Of a stretch of DNA of 64,000 nucleotides, positions 15,797 to 24,584 are shown piece by piece. The notes beneath the pieces were generated by a model. That model ran no database searches. It saw nothing but the letters and a program-made list of their open reading frames with translations, and was not told the DNA's origin. The number at the start of each line of letters is the position of its first letter. Position 1 is the stretch's first letter. Position numbers and translations under genes: made by a program. The stretch spans positions 744,001-808,000 of the forward strand of contig CAWIKR010000003.1 of NCBI GenBank assembly GCA_963836775.1, read 5' to 3'. The stretch comes from DASQPR01 sp963836775. GTDB taxonomy: Bacteria; Actinomycetota; Actinomycetes; Mycobacteriales; Micromonosporaceae.

Positions 15797-17368
15797 ATGA
15801 GCACGTCGAAAGTGCAGGTATTCGATACGACACTGCGCGATGGCGGGCAGCGTGAGGGGATCACCTACTCGGTCGCCGACAAGCTGGCGATCGCCCGGCT
15901 CCTCGACGAATTCGGTGTGGCCTACATCGAGGGCGGCTGGCCCGGCGCGATGCCCAAGGACACCGAGTTCTTCGCGCGGGCCCGCACCGAGCTTGATCTG
16001 CGGCACGCGACCCTGGTCGCGTTCGGCCAGACCCGCAAGGCCGGCCTGTCGGTGAAGGAGGATCCGCTGATCCAGGCGCTGGTGGACTCCGAAGCGCCAG
16101 TCGTCTGCGTGGTCGCCAAGTCCGACATCCGGCACGTCGAGCGGGCGCTGCGCACCACCGCCGAGGAGAACCTGGCGATGGTCCGGGACACCGTGGAATA
16201 CCTTTCCGGCCAGGGCCGCCGGGTCTTCGTCGACTGCGAGCACTTCTTCGACGGCTTCCGCTACGACCCGGATTACGCCGCACGGGTGGTGGACACGGCG
16301 GCCGATGCCGGCGCCGAGGTCGTCGTGCTGTGTGACACCAACGGCGGCATGCTGCCGTCGCGGATCACGGCCGCGATCAACGACCTGCGCGGGCGCCTGA
16401 CGAACCCGGTCGACCTCGGCATCCACTGCCAGAACGACACCTCTTGCGCGATCGCCAACACCATCGCCGCGGTCGAGGCCGGCGTGGTGCAGGTGCAGTG
16501 CACTGCCAACGGATATGGCGAGCGGCCCGGCAATGCCGACCTGTTCGCCGTCGTGGGAAACCTGGAACTCAAGATGGGCATGCGGGTCCTACCGGACGGC
16601 TGCCTGGAACAGATGGTCCGGGTTTCGCACGCCATCGCCGAGATCGCGAATCTCGCCCCCGACACCCACCAGGCCTATGTCGGGGCCGCCGCCTTCGCCC
16701 ACAAGGCCGGGCTGCACGCGAGCGCGATCAAGGTGGATCCGTTGCTCTATAACCACATTGAGCCGTCGCTGGTCGGCAATGACATGAAGATCCTGGTCAC
16801 CGAGATGGCCGGGCGCGCCAGCATCGAGCTCAAATCCCGCGAACTCGGCTTGGCGCCGAGTCCGGAGGTGCTCGCCGCGGTCACCGAGACGGTGAAGGAG
16901 AAGGAAGCCCGTGGCTGGTCCTTCGAGGCCGCTGACGCTTCATTCGCTTTGCTGGTACGCGCGTCGATGCCCGGTGGTGTGGACCGGCCCTTCGATCTCG
17001 AGTCCTGGCGGGTGATCGTGGAACACCGTGAGGACCAGCAGGTGGTCAGCGAGGCGACGGTGAAGATCGGAGTCGCCGGTGAGCGGGTCATCTCGACGGC
17101 CGAGGGCAACGGCCCGGTGAACGCGCTGGACAACGCTCTGCGTGGCGGGCTGCGGTCGTTCTATCCGGAGCTGGACGGCTTTGAGCTGGCCGACTACAAG
17201 GTCCGGATCCTGGCCGGCACGCACGGCACCGGCGCGGTGACTCGCGTGCTCGTCGAAACGGCGGGCAGTGGCAAGGACTGGACCACCGTCGGCGTACACG
17301 AAAATGTGGTCGAAGCCAGCTGGCATGCCCTGGTGGATGCGCTGACCTATGGCCTGGTGCCGCGCTGA
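15797..17368 (+). CDS. cimA: (R)-citramalate synthase
   Basis: Condenses pyruvate and acetyl-CoA to citramalate, a threonine-independent route to 2-oxobutyrate and isoleucine. The 523-residue protein has an HMG-CoA-lyase-like TIM barrel (about 5-275) with DTTLRDGGQREG, FVDCEHFFDGF, VLCDTNGGMLP and the metal site GIHCQNDTSCAIAN, then a linker and a C-terminal LeuA-type allosteric domain (about 380-520) with DYKVRILAGTHGTGAV. The length fits CimA type II, longer than NifV and distinct from LeuA. GGAGAGGG precedes the ATG. The leader peptide and terminator upstream suggest attenuation by branched-chain amino acid supply. Confidence 0.93.
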   Translation: MSTSKVQVFDTTLRDGGQREGITYSVADKLAIARLLDEFGVAYIEGGWPGAMPKDTEFFARARTELDLRHATLVAFGQTRKAGLSVKEDPLIQALVDSEAPVVCVVAKSDIRHVERALRTTAEENLAMVRDTVEYLSGQGRRVFVDCEHFFDGFRYDPDYAARVVDTAADAGAEVVVLCDTNGGMLPSRITAAINDLRGRLTNPVDLGIHCQNDTSCAIANTIAAVEAGVVQVQCTANGYGERPGNADLFAVVGNLELKMGMRVLPDGCLEQMVRVSHAIAEIANLAPDTHQAYVGAAAFAHKAGLHASAIKVDPLLYNHIEPSLVGNDMKILVTEMAGRASIELKSRELGLAPSPEVLAAVTETVKEKEARGWSFEAADASFALLVRASMPGGVDRPFDLESWRVIVEHREDQQVVSEATVKIGVAGERVISTAEGNGPVNALDNALRGGLRSFYPELDGFELADYKVRILAGTHGTGAVTRVLVETAGSGKDWTTVGVHENVVEASWHALVDALTYGLVPR

Positions 17369-17374
17369 CCGTGT

Positions 17375-17404
17375 GGGTGGGCGCGCCGACTGGCGCGCCC
17401 ACCC
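17375..17404. terminator. Terminator hairpin between cimA and the permease
   Basis: GGGTGGGCGCGCC (17375-17387) and GGCGCGCCCACCC (17392-17404) make a perfect 13-bp stem with a GACT loop, six bases after the cimA stop and 13 bases from the end of the convergent permease gene. It can serve both. Confidence 0.8.
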
Positions 17405-17416
17405 GACTCCGGTGCT

Positions 17417-18889
17417 CTAGGCCCGCGCGTCCTCGGCGATGTTCACCTTCGGTCGCACTACCAGCAGGTAGAGCAGGCCGACGGCAGCGACGATCCCGAC
17501 CGAGATCGGCACCAGCCACCGGTCGAAGAACGAGTCGCCGTAGGGCGGCGTCTTGATCGACAGCACCACGATCGCGGTCACGCCGTAGGCGAGACCGAGC
17601 ACGTTGACCGGCCAGCCCCAGCGACCCAGCGTCCACCTGCCGGCCGGTTGCCAGCCGCGCGCCCGGGCGATGATCGCCGCGAGCACTACCAGCTGGAAGC
17701 CGGTGTAGATGCCGACCACCGCGAAGGTGATGATGCGGGTGACCGTGGCGCTCGGCAGGAACACCATCGCGGCCGGCACGATCGCGGTGACCGCGACGGC
17801 GACCGGAGGCATGTGGAACTTCGGGTGTACCCGGGCCAGGGTTCGGGCACCGACGATCATGCCGTCCCGGCCGAATGAGTAGACCAGCCGGGTCGCGGCG
17901 GCCTGGATGGCCAGTACACACGAGGCGTAGCCGAGCACGATGAGGGCGAGAGCGAACTTCGACCCACCGCTGCCCAGACCGGCCTCCAGTGCCGATCCGA
18001 CGGCGTCGGCGTCCTTGCCGCTGATGACGTCGCCGAAGTTCGGCACCGCCACGATCAGGCCCAGGGTGAGCACGACGGTGGCGAGGCCGCCGACGCCGAG
18101 GGTCCAGCCCATTGCCTTCGGAATCTTCCGGGATGGGTCCTTGACCTCTTCGGCGATGTCGCCGCAGGCCTCGAAGCCGTAGAAGATCCAGACCGCGAAC
18201 AGGCAGGCGGCCAGGAACGCGCCGATGTGCCCGCCGGTGCCGGCGCCGAACGTGTGGAAGATCGAGCTGAAGCTGTTCGTGTGCTGGAACAGCATCAGGT
18301 AGAGCCCGATGCCGATGGTGCCGACGACTTCGACGGCTACCCCGACGTAGGCGACGAACGCCAGGCGGCGGACGCCGGCCAGGTTGACCCCGGCCGCCAG
18401 GAGAATGACCACCACGGCGGTGATGATGGTGGAGCTTCGGGTGACGTCATAGCCGAACAGCGGTCCGGCATAGGTCGAGATCGGGTACGCGACCGCGGCC
18501 ACCGTGATCAGCAGCGCCCAGGTGTAGATCCAGCCGGCGAGCCACGCATACCGCGGCCCGATCAGATTCTTGGACCACTGGAAGATGCCGCCGGCGATTG
18601 GATACTGCGACGCCACCTCGGCGAAGGTCAGCATCACGAACATCTGGCCGAGCATCACCAGGGGGATCGACCAGAACATCGCCGGCCCGCCAGTGGCGAG
18701 GCCGTAGGTGAACAGTGAATAGACACCGACCAGCGGGGACAGATAGGTGAACCCGATGGCGAAGTTGCCAGACAGGCCGAGTGCCCGGGTGAGTTGCTGA
18801 CGATAGCCGTGCCGAGCCAGCTCGGCGGCGTCTTGAGCATCCTGCGACTGGATGCTGGCGTCCTCTTCGAACGCGGTAGTGGTGGACAA
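17417..18889 (-). CDS. APC-superfamily amino acid permease
   Basis: A 490-residue integral membrane transporter with about 12 hydrophobic segments. The first segments, FAIGFTYLSPLVGVYSLFTYG and the EVASQYPIAGGIFQWSKNL loop, are typical of the amino acid/GABA/choline permease branch of the APC superfamily; YGFEACGDIAEEVKDPSRKIPKAMG is the conserved loop after helix 6. It probably takes up an amino acid or amine by cation symport; the substrate is not clear. The start is TTG with GGAGGT five bases upstream, a strong site for a rare start codon. It is transcribed convergently with cimA. Confidence 0.92.
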   Translation of the reverse strand: MSTTTAFEEDASIQSQDAQDAAELARHGYRQQLTRALGLSGNFAIGFTYLSPLVGVYSLFTYGLATGGPAMFWSIPLVMLGQMFVMLTFAEVASQYPIAGGIFQWSKNLIGPRYAWLAGWIYTWALLITVAAVAYPISTYAGPLFGYDVTRSSTIITAVVVILLAAGVNLAGVRRLAFVAYVGVAVEVVGTIGIGLYLMLFQHTNSFSSIFHTFGAGTGGHIGAFLAACLFAVWIFYGFEACGDIAEEVKDPSRKIPKAMGWTLGVGGLATVVLTLGLIVAVPNFGDVISGKDADAVGSALEAGLGSGGSKFALALIVLGYASCVLAIQAAATRLVYSFGRDGMIVGARTLARVHPKFHMPPVAVAVTAIVPAAMVFLPSATVTRIITFAVVGIYTGFQLVVLAAIIARARGWQPAGRWTLGRWGWPVNVLGLAYGVTAIVVLSIKTPPYGDSFFDRWLVPISVGIVAAVGLLYLLVVRPKVNIAEDARA

Positions 18890-18913
18890 CTTTGACCTCC
18901 ACGGGGGATAACA

Positions 18914-18941
18914 GATCCTGCGGATCTAGTTGTGCAGGATC
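18914..18941. promoter_or_regulatory. Inverted repeat upstream of the permease gene
   Basis: GATCCTGC (18914-18921) and GCAGGATC (18934-18941) flank a 12-base centre, 25 bases upstream of the permease start, where a repressor site or a 5' hairpin would lie. Nothing else in the 244-base gap to the TetR gene was recognised. Confidence 0.3.
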
Positions 18942-19133
18942 GTAGGTCCGTCGGAACCAGTCGTCTACTAGCGATTCGCACAAGGATTCCGCAGGCGATT
19001 GATCGGCAGCGCCGGATTGATCGCGACATGATGTCGGCCCTGGGGCGTGGACTGTGCACAAGGGATCCGACGGCACCGTCGTCGCTGCCGCGGCGTGGCC
19101 CTGCGGCGCGATCTCTACCCGAGCCGGCCGGCG

Positions 19134-19763
19134 CTAGCGCCGGGCCGTCTTGCGGGCCCGGCTGCGGAGCGCACGGCGTGCGATCGGGCCCAGCGAGTCG
19201 ACCACCTCGACCAGCACCGAAAGCTGTTCCAGGGCGTCCAGAGCGGACTCGGCGCCGGCCGGGTCGACGCCCTCATACAGCTCCAGCCCGACGAATGCGG
19301 CCGAGACCGCGCGGGCCAGTCCGGCCGGGTCGGCCAGCTCGGTAAGTGGCGAGTCGACCAGCACTCGCCGCAGCACCGTTTCGATCTCGTCGGTCCACAG
19401 CGCCAGCGCGGCCGCGGTCGGCTCCACCAGCTTCTCGTCCATCTGGGCACCGGCCAGCGTCTGCGCCAGCACCCGCACGTTGCCGGCCGCGCGCTCCTCG
19501 ACGTGCAGCAGCCGGCCGAGGTCGAGCAGTTCCCGCAGAGATCCGACGGCAGCCAGGCGCGGGCGATAGCTGGCCACCCGCTCCTCGGTCGCCACCCGGC
19601 AGGCGGTAGCGATCAGATCGTCGACGCTGCCGAAGTGGTAGAAGACCAGGGCTTGATTGACCCCGGCCGCGGCGGCGATGGTGCGGGCCGAGGTGCCGGC
19701 GATTCCGTGCGTACGGATCGCGGTCAGCGCGCCGTCGATCAGCTTCTGCTTGGTGTCCGCCAC
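19134..19763 (-). CDS. TetR-family transcriptional regulator
   Basis: A 209-residue repressor. The N-terminal helix-turn-helix is clear: GIAGTSARTIAAAAGVNQAL followed by VFYHFGSVDDLI (about residues 20-52). The C-terminal part is an all-helical ligand domain. It is the third gene of a minus-strand operon with the SRPBCC and DUF4166 genes, 36 bases after the latter. Two palindromes at the head of the operon (21271 and 21306) are typical TetR operators, so it probably represses its own operon in response to a small, likely hydrophobic, ligand. Confidence 0.93.
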   Translation of the reverse strand: MADTKQKLIDGALTAIRTHGIAGTSARTIAAAAGVNQALVFYHFGSVDDLIATACRVATEERVASYRPRLAAVGSLRELLDLGRLLHVEERAAGNVRVLAQTLAGAQMDEKLVEPTAAALALWTDEIETVLRRVLVDSPLTELADPAGLARAVSAAFVGLELYEGVDPAGAESALDALEQLSVLVEVVDSLGPIARRALRSRARKTARR

Positions 19764-19799
19764 TTCGACCTCTCCGCCACGATGCCGTGCCTACGCACT

Positions 19800-20609
19800 T
19801 TAGAGCCTGTTCGGAAAACCTCGTGGCCGGGCTGCGGCGGAACCGGGCTGATCGGAGCGAGCTGGTCGGTCACCAGCTCTGGCCGGATTCTCCCGCAGCG
19901 GGCGCACGTGCGCCGGGATCTGCGCCGGTGGCGCCGTGGTGAACTCCGCCCAGAACCGCCCCCGATAGCCAAACAGCGGTCCTAGCAACGGATTCACCAC
20001 GGCGACGTCTATGCGGTATTCGCCGGTCGCGTCGTCGTACCACTCATGGAGCTGGGCCGATCCGGTCAGCCGGTTCGGAAACCGGAAGCCCAGGAACCCT
20101 TCCCGCAGCCGCTGCTCGCCGCTTCGGATCCGGATGCCGCCGTCGTCACCGACCTGGACGTCCAGGTCCACCGCCAGGTGCTGGTGAGTGCCGAGAAAGT
20201 CGACGACGACCCGGCGGCCGGGGTCGAACACCATGGTGGCGTCGAAGCGGCGGGCCGGGCCGGCCGGGATCTGGAAGGTCCGGACGAAGGTGACCGTGTC
20301 GCGCCCGAACGAGTCGGCGTACGCGTAATTTTCGATCGTGAACGGGACGTCCGCTCCGGTCTCCGGGAACAGGATGTGCCGGCGGGTGCCGAGGTGCAGA
20401 AACGGCACGGCCAGGGCGGATCCGCGCCAGATCTCGTCCATCACGCCGGTGCCAACGCACGCCTCGCCGTTGACCAGCCCGAAACGGCGTTGCATCGCCG
20501 GATGCATGCGGGCGTAGTCGGCGCCGAGCGCTTTCTGAAAGATCGACGTGTGGCCGGATCTTCTCTGGGCACGCTGCGGAAGATCGCGGATGAGCGTGGC
20601 GGTCATCAT
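19800..20609 (-). CDS. DUF4166-family protein
   Basis: A 269-residue protein matching the DUF4166 pattern: FQKALGADYARMHPAMQRRF near the N-terminus, GTGVMDEIWRGS, a central beta-rich section (DATMVFDPGRRVVVDFLGTH) and RFPNRLTGSAQLHEWYD. The function is unknown; relatives sit beside SRPBCC-type or saccharopine-dehydrogenase-like proteins. The ATG at 20609 overlaps the preceding gene's stop (ATGATGA); the adjacent ATG at 20606 is equally possible. Its last 25 residues are arginine/alanine-rich and look unstructured. Confidence 0.8.
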   Translation of the reverse strand: MMTATLIRDLPQRAQRRSGHTSIFQKALGADYARMHPAMQRRFGLVNGEACVGTGVMDEIWRGSALAVPFLHLGTRRHILFPETGADVPFTIENYAYADSFGRDTVTFVRTFQIPAGPARRFDATMVFDPGRRVVVDFLGTHQHLAVDLDVQVGDDGGIRIRSGEQRLREGFLGFRFPNRLTGSAQLHEWYDDATGEYRIDVAVVNPLLGPLFGYRGRFWAEFTTAPPAQIPAHVRPLRENPARAGDRPARSDQPGSAAARPRGFPNRL

Positions 20610-21259
20610 GACTCCAGTCGTTGAGGATGACGCCGGCACCGCAGCGCCGACGGGACGAACGGCATCGGGGCGAGGTAGAGCGCCAGCGCGGTGACCGGCA
20701 CGGCGACTCGGGCACCGAGAGCGACGGCAGCGGCGATGACGAGCACCCGCAAGGCGGTCGTAGCGATGGCCCGGCCGAGAGCCACCTCGGGCCGGACGCC
20801 GTGCTCCAGCCACAGCCGGAGGCGGTCGAACGACCACGCGGTGGCCCAGCCGATCAGCGGCCGGAATACGACGTCGGCGATCCGGCCCAGACGACCCCAG
20901 GCCGGCCGGTAGTCATAGCCGGTGAGGAACTGCACGCCACCGTCGGTCTGGCGGTAACGCCAATAGCCGGAACCGGTGCCGATCAGGGCCAGCGGGTGGG
21001 TGCCGGCGAAACGCAGTGCCGACGTCGCGGTGGTCGGCGAGACCCGCTCGGCGGCGTACACCCCGATGCCGCCGATTCGCAGGCCGGGCAGCAGCGTCGT
21101 CGAGTAACCGAACCGGCGGAGGCCATCCGGACCAGACGGGGCCGGCTTGATCCTGGTGAATCGGGCGTCCCACCGCTGGTGCGCGGCCGGATCCTGGGTC
21201 GCCGCCCAGACCGCGTCGAGCGGCGCGCGGACCAGCGTCTCGACGTAGACCCGGTCCAT
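20606..21259 (-). CDS. SRPBCC-domain protein with C-terminal membrane segment
   Basis: A 217-residue protein. The N-terminal 140 residues resemble a START/SRPBCC lipid-binding fold: MDRVYVETLVRAPLDAVWAA and TQDPAAHQRWDARFT are typical openings. About residues 165-200 are hydrophobic and likely membrane-embedded (TTALRVLVIAAAVALGARVA). GGAGGT lies 5 bases before the chosen ATG, favouring 21259 over an ATG four codons upstream. It is the first gene of an operon with DUF4166 and TetR, behind two palindromic operators. A role in binding or handling a lipid or other hydrophobic compound is inferred. Confidence 0.78.
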   Translation of the reverse strand: MDRVYVETLVRAPLDAVWAATQDPAAHQRWDARFTRIKPAPSGPDGLRRFGYSTTLLPGLRIGGIGVYAAERVSPTTATSALRFAGTHPLALIGTGSGYWRYRQTDGGVQFLTGYDYRPAWGRLGRIADVVFRPLIGWATAWSFDRLRLWLEHGVRPEVALGRAIATTALRVLVIAAAVALGARVAVPVTALALYLAPMPFVPSALRCRRHPQRLES

Positions 21260-21270
21260 TCGCACCTCCA

Positions 21271-21286
21271 TTAAGCGATCGCTTAA
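21271..21286. promoter_or_regulatory. Palindromic TetR-type operator 1
   Basis: TTAAGCGATCGCTTAA is a perfect 16-bp palindrome directly upstream of the SRPBCC start, overlapping the 5' leader. Its core AGCG-N2-CGCT matches the second site 35 bases upstream. The two fit a repressor encoded in the same operon. Confidence 0.75.
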
Positions 21287-21305
21287 AAACGGAGGTTAGC
21301 CGACT

Positions 21306-21321
21306 TTGAGCGGTCGCTCAA
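21306..21321. promoter_or_regulatory. Palindromic TetR-type operator 2
   Basis: TTGAGCGGTCGCTCAA has perfect 7-bp half-sites around a GT centre. It shares the AGCG-N2-CGCT core with operator 1, centre to centre 35 bp, and lies in the likely promoter region of the minus-strand operon. Confidence 0.72.
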
Positions 21322-21398
21322 GTGGCATTTCACGCCGGGGCTCCGGCCGCGGGCCACCGCTATCCGGGCTACCGACTGTGGTTTCGGATCCCCCGGCG

Positions 21399-22445
21399 TC
21401 AGCTGCGCGGGAGCGTCAACGTCGCGTGGATCGACTTGTGGTCAGTGTGGTCCACCTGGTTGGTGCCGTAGTCGCTGACGCCGATTCGTGGGTCGACCAG
21501 CACGTGATCCAGCGTCAGCTTGGGCACCACCGCCCGGGCCAGGCCGTAATAGGGCCAGGTCGGCTGCAGGCCGTCGCCCAGCTTGTCAGCCACGTCTTCG
21601 TACCCGGTTCCGGTCAGCTTGCGCAGGATGGCGTGGTCAAGGCTGGCGTTGAAGTCGCCGAGAAGCAGGCGCAGCGAACCCTTGGGACTCGCGTGCGGTG
21701 CCTTGGCCAGACCGCCTGCCCAGCATCCGGCCTCCTCGGACGGAGACACCGGTGCGCACGGGTGCACCGCGGTCACCTGGACCGGGAGCGCTCCGGGGAC
21801 GTTGACCGTCGCGTACGCCTGCCCGAACCCCTCCGGCAGATCCACGACGCCGGTGTCGGTCAGCGGATAACGGGAGTAGATCGCCGAGCCTTGGGCATAC
21901 GGACGTGGATCCCGCTCCGAGTAGGGAAACATCGCGTCGATCCCGGCCGCGGTCAGCATGAAGCGCGCCCGACCGGTGTATTCCTCCAGCGCCAGCACGT
22001 CGATCTGGTGCGCCTTGGCCAGGTTGATGATGTCCTGGGCGTCGGCGGTCCCCAGATACATATTCGAGCTCATCACCCGCAACACCGGGCCGCGCGGGCT
22101 GTCGGCGCTGCCGATCACCCGCGGCACCACCACCGACACCAGCGCGAAGGTCGCCACGAGCGCCACCACCGCGGCTCTCCAGCGTCGTAGCAACGCGGCG
22201 AACACGACGCCGAGCAGGGATAGCACCGCGATGTAGGGCGTGAAGACGATGATCACCTGGCCAGGCCAGGTCGCCTCCAGGCCGAAGACGCGAACGAACG
22301 CGAACAACAGCGCCGCAACCGCCACAGCCCAGCACAGGAACGGCGCCGCCACCCGAAACCAGTCGAGCGGCCCGCGCCGTACCGGCACTGGGGGTTGATC
22401 TTGCTCGTCGAACTCCTGCTCATCGGCGAGCCAGCGGGTTGCCAT
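21399..22445 (-). CDS. Endonuclease/exonuclease/phosphatase-family membrane protein
   Basis: A 348-residue protein with three N-terminal transmembrane helices (about 33-110) and a C-terminal EEP hydrolase domain. Domain landmarks are RVMSSNMYLGTAD, the metal-binding glutamate in VLALEEYTGRA, the GSAIYSRYPL run, LLLGDFNASLDH with its catalytic Asp-Asn, and DHVLVDPRIGV followed by VDHTDHKSIHATL. The active site probably faces outside, as in VanJ/SCO-type proteins linked to glycopeptide resistance or lipid phosphate processing; the substrate is unknown. The ATG at 22445 was chosen; one at 22466 is possible. It is divergent from the next gene. Confidence 0.86.
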   Translation of the reverse strand: MATRWLADEQEFDEQDQPPVPVRRGPLDWFRVAAPFLCWAVAVAALLFAFVRVFGLEATWPGQVIIVFTPYIAVLSLLGVVFAALLRRWRAAVVALVATFALVSVVVPRVIGSADSPRGPVLRVMSSNMYLGTADAQDIINLAKAHQIDVLALEEYTGRARFMLTAAGIDAMFPYSERDPRPYAQGSAIYSRYPLTDTGVVDLPEGFGQAYATVNVPGALPVQVTAVHPCAPVSPSEEAGCWAGGLAKAPHASPKGSLRLLLGDFNASLDHAILRKLTGTGYEDVADKLGDGLQPTWPYYGLARAVVPKLTLDHVLVDPRIGVSDYGTNQVDHTDHKSIHATLTLPRS

Positions 22446-22505
22446 GGGGCGCAGCTTAGCGACCATCCGCACGGACACTGGCCGGTCTCTCAATCTAACG
22501 ACAGA

Positions 22506-23300
22506 ATGTCGAACATGACCGACCCCGAGGTGCGCGAACCGCGCCTGGACGAACCCCATGAGTTTCTTGATGCGCAGGCGATTCACGAGCGGCTGGCGCA
22601 CATCGCCGCGCATCTCGAGCGGCTGACTGATACGCCCCTGAAGGAGCCGGCGTGGCTGCGCCGGACGGCCGACGAGCCGCGGATCCCGGTCATCATCGCG
22701 ATCCTGTGTGCCATCGGACTGCAGTTCGTCGTGCCCGTCAACCTGGCGTTCTCACCCCGGTGGCTGATGCCTGCGTTGGAGTTGCTGCTGCTGGTCGCGA
22801 TCATCGCGTTCCGCCAGACCTCGATGGACCGGACCGCCAAGCTGGTGCGCTGGCTCGGCATCGCGTTGGTGGCGGCGCTCAGTTTCGCTACCGCTTGGTC
22901 GGCGGTGCACCTGGCCCGCGCCATCATCGGCGGCGACACCGCTGCCAACGCGGGTGTGCTGCTCCGCAACGGCGCCGCCATCTGGCTGACCAACGTCATC
23001 GCGTTCGCGTTGTGGTATTGGGAGATCGATCGCGGCGGGCCGGTCCAGCGTGCCCACGGCACTCACAAGCACACCGACTTCCTGTTCAGCCAGATGACCG
23101 CGCCGGAGCTGGTGTCGCCGGATTGGGAGCCGGGCTTCGTCGACTACTTCTACCTGTCGTTCACCAATGCCACCGCGTTCAGCCCGACCGACACACTGCC
23201 CCTGTCACGCTGGGCGAAGCTCACCATGATGCTGCAGTCGGCGATCTCGCTGCTGACCGTCGCGCTGGTGGTGGCGCGAGCGGTGAACATCCTGCATTGA
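22506..23300 (+). CDS. DUF1345-like membrane protein
   Basis: A 264-residue protein with a short hydrophilic N-terminus (DAQAIHERLAHIAAHLERL) and about five to six transmembrane helices. The C-terminal part, FYLSFTNATAFSPTDTLPLS followed by a final helix, resembles the last segment of DUF1345 proteins and the pore-like region of small channel folds. The function is unknown. The start could be the ATG at 22506 or at 22515; neither has a good ribosome site. It is divergent from the EEP gene with about 60 bases between starts. Confidence 0.72.
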   Translation: MSNMTDPEVREPRLDEPHEFLDAQAIHERLAHIAAHLERLTDTPLKEPAWLRRTADEPRIPVIIAILCAIGLQFVVPVNLAFSPRWLMPALELLLLVAIIAFRQTSMDRTAKLVRWLGIALVAALSFATAWSAVHLARAIIGGDTAANAGVLLRNGAAIWLTNVIAFALWYWEIDRGGPVQRAHGTHKHTDFLFSQMTAPELVSPDWEPGFVDYFYLSFTNATAFSPTDTLPLSRWAKLTMMLQSAISLLTVALVVARAVNILH

Positions 23301-23477
23301 TCGCCATTGGTGCTCAGCCGACCACCTCAGGCCCGGCTCTTCGCCGCCGCTCACCAGCGGGTATTCGACCTCGGCGACCAACCGCTGTGCGGCCTCGGCC
23401 TCACCGTCGGGCAGGTGCTCCCACATCCCCGGGCTCCGCAGCGTCGGCGCCAGTTCAGCCCAACGAGGATCCATCAG
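23205..23477 (-). CDS. Possible small hypothetical protein
   Basis: An open frame of about 90 codons downstream of the glycosylase-like gene on the same strand. The first 50 residues look protein-like (MDPRWAELAPTLRSPGMWEH, EVEYPLVSGGEEPGLRW). The last 40 are Arg/His/Gln-rich and lie antisense to the end of the DUF1345-like gene, which weakens the case. The true 3' end may be affected by a base error. No family recognised. Confidence 0.3.
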   Translation of the reverse strand: MMDPRWAELAPTLRSPGMWEHLPDGEAEAAQRLVAEVEYPLVSGGEEPGLRWSAEHQWRSMQDVHRSRHHQRDGQQRDRRLQHHGELRPA

Positions 23478-23497
23478 GGCATCCTGCCGTACCTGGG

Positions 23498-24343
23498 TCA
23501 GAGCACGTTCTCGCACGTCTCGGCCAGGCGCCGCCTCAGCACTGATGCCCGGTTGGCCAGCTCGCGTTGACGACTTACGTACTCGGCCTTGCCGTCGCTG
23601 GTCTCGATGGCCACCGGGCGCTCGCCGTAGGCACTCAAGTCGTACGGGGACGCCTGCATGTCGAGCCTGCGTACGTCTCCCGCCAGTGCGAAACAGTCCA
23701 GCGCAAGGTCTCCCGGCACCACCGGCCCCAGCTTCATTGCCCACTTATGGCAATCCATCGAAGCGTGCAGGCAGCCGGGCTGCTCCAGGTCGACCTGGCT
23801 CTGCCGGGTCGGCTGCACCCGGTTCAGTCCTACCGCCGCCTCAGTGAAGAACCGGAACGCGTCGAAATGCGTGCAGCGGATCGGATGGGACTCGACCACC
23901 GCATCCGTGCCGGCCCGGCCGAGCCGCAGGGGGAGCGGGTGCCGGCGCTCGTCGGCCTGGTAGACCATCGCCCACTCATGCAGACCGAAGCAGCCGGTGA
24001 ACGCCGGCCGAGACGCCGTCGCCGAGAGCAGGCTGTGCACGAACCGCACCGTGTCGCCGCGGTCCTGCAGGTACGCGTCGCGATCGAGCGAGATGACTCC
24101 GTCCCGGTCTGCGTACCAGCGCCAGGCCGCATGCGGAGCCGGCCCCTCCAGCCCGACACCGGCCCCCGGGTGCCATCGCCGGAGCTGGTTCGGCCGCGTG
24201 GAGTAGTACGTGTAGAGGAAGTCCTCGATCGCGTGCTTGTCACCGGCCGCCTTGCGCGCCCGGTATCCCTCGGTCATTCCGTCCGCGCGCTCCTCGTGCG
24301 CACGAGTCAGAGCTGCCCATCGCGAGGCCGGCAGGGTCAGCAT
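23498..24343 (-). CDS. Protein of the actinobacterial '3-methyladenine DNA glycosylase' annotation family
   Basis: A 281-residue soluble protein. The opening TLPASRWAALTRAHEERAD, the run HAIEDFLYTYYSTRPNQLRRWHPG and FHEWAM-like FGLHEWAMVYQ match a conserved actinobacterial family often labelled 3-methyladenine DNA glycosylase. I see no helix-hairpin-helix or AAG active site, so the label should be treated as historical. Later landmarks are THFDAFRFFTEAAVGLN and MDCHKWAMKLGP, the latter with possible metal ligands. The ATG at 24343 lacks a clear ribosome site but gives the usual N-terminus; the open frame extends further upstream without protein-like sequence. Confidence 0.7.
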   Translation of the reverse strand: MLTLPASRWAALTRAHEERADGMTEGYRARKAAGDKHAIEDFLYTYYSTRPNQLRRWHPGAGVGLEGPAPHAAWRWYADRDGVISLDRDAYLQDRGDTVRFVHSLLSATASRPAFTGCFGLHEWAMVYQADERRHPLPLRLGRAGTDAVVESHPIRCTHFDAFRFFTEAAVGLNRVQPTRQSQVDLEQPGCLHASMDCHKWAMKLGPVVPGDLALDCFALAGDVRRLDMQASPYDLSAYGERPVAIETSDGKAEYVSRQRELANRASVLRRRLAETCENVL

Positions 24344-24584
24344 GGAGCGCCTGCGGAGGTATCTCTCAATGCATGAGGGAGATCCATGCTCGCGCACCCA
24401 TCGACCCGATCTTGGTGCGCCCGCTGCCAGTCGCTCCAGGTGGGCTGATCGAGGGTGGTCGTCACGCACCGAGGATACCGGCGGCCGGTCTCCGGTTCGG
24501 CCGAGCGACTCCGGCCGAGCCACCGGCGGCCTCCAAGATCGTTGCGCGGTATAGATTCGAGTGGTCGTCGATAGGGGAGTGGAC

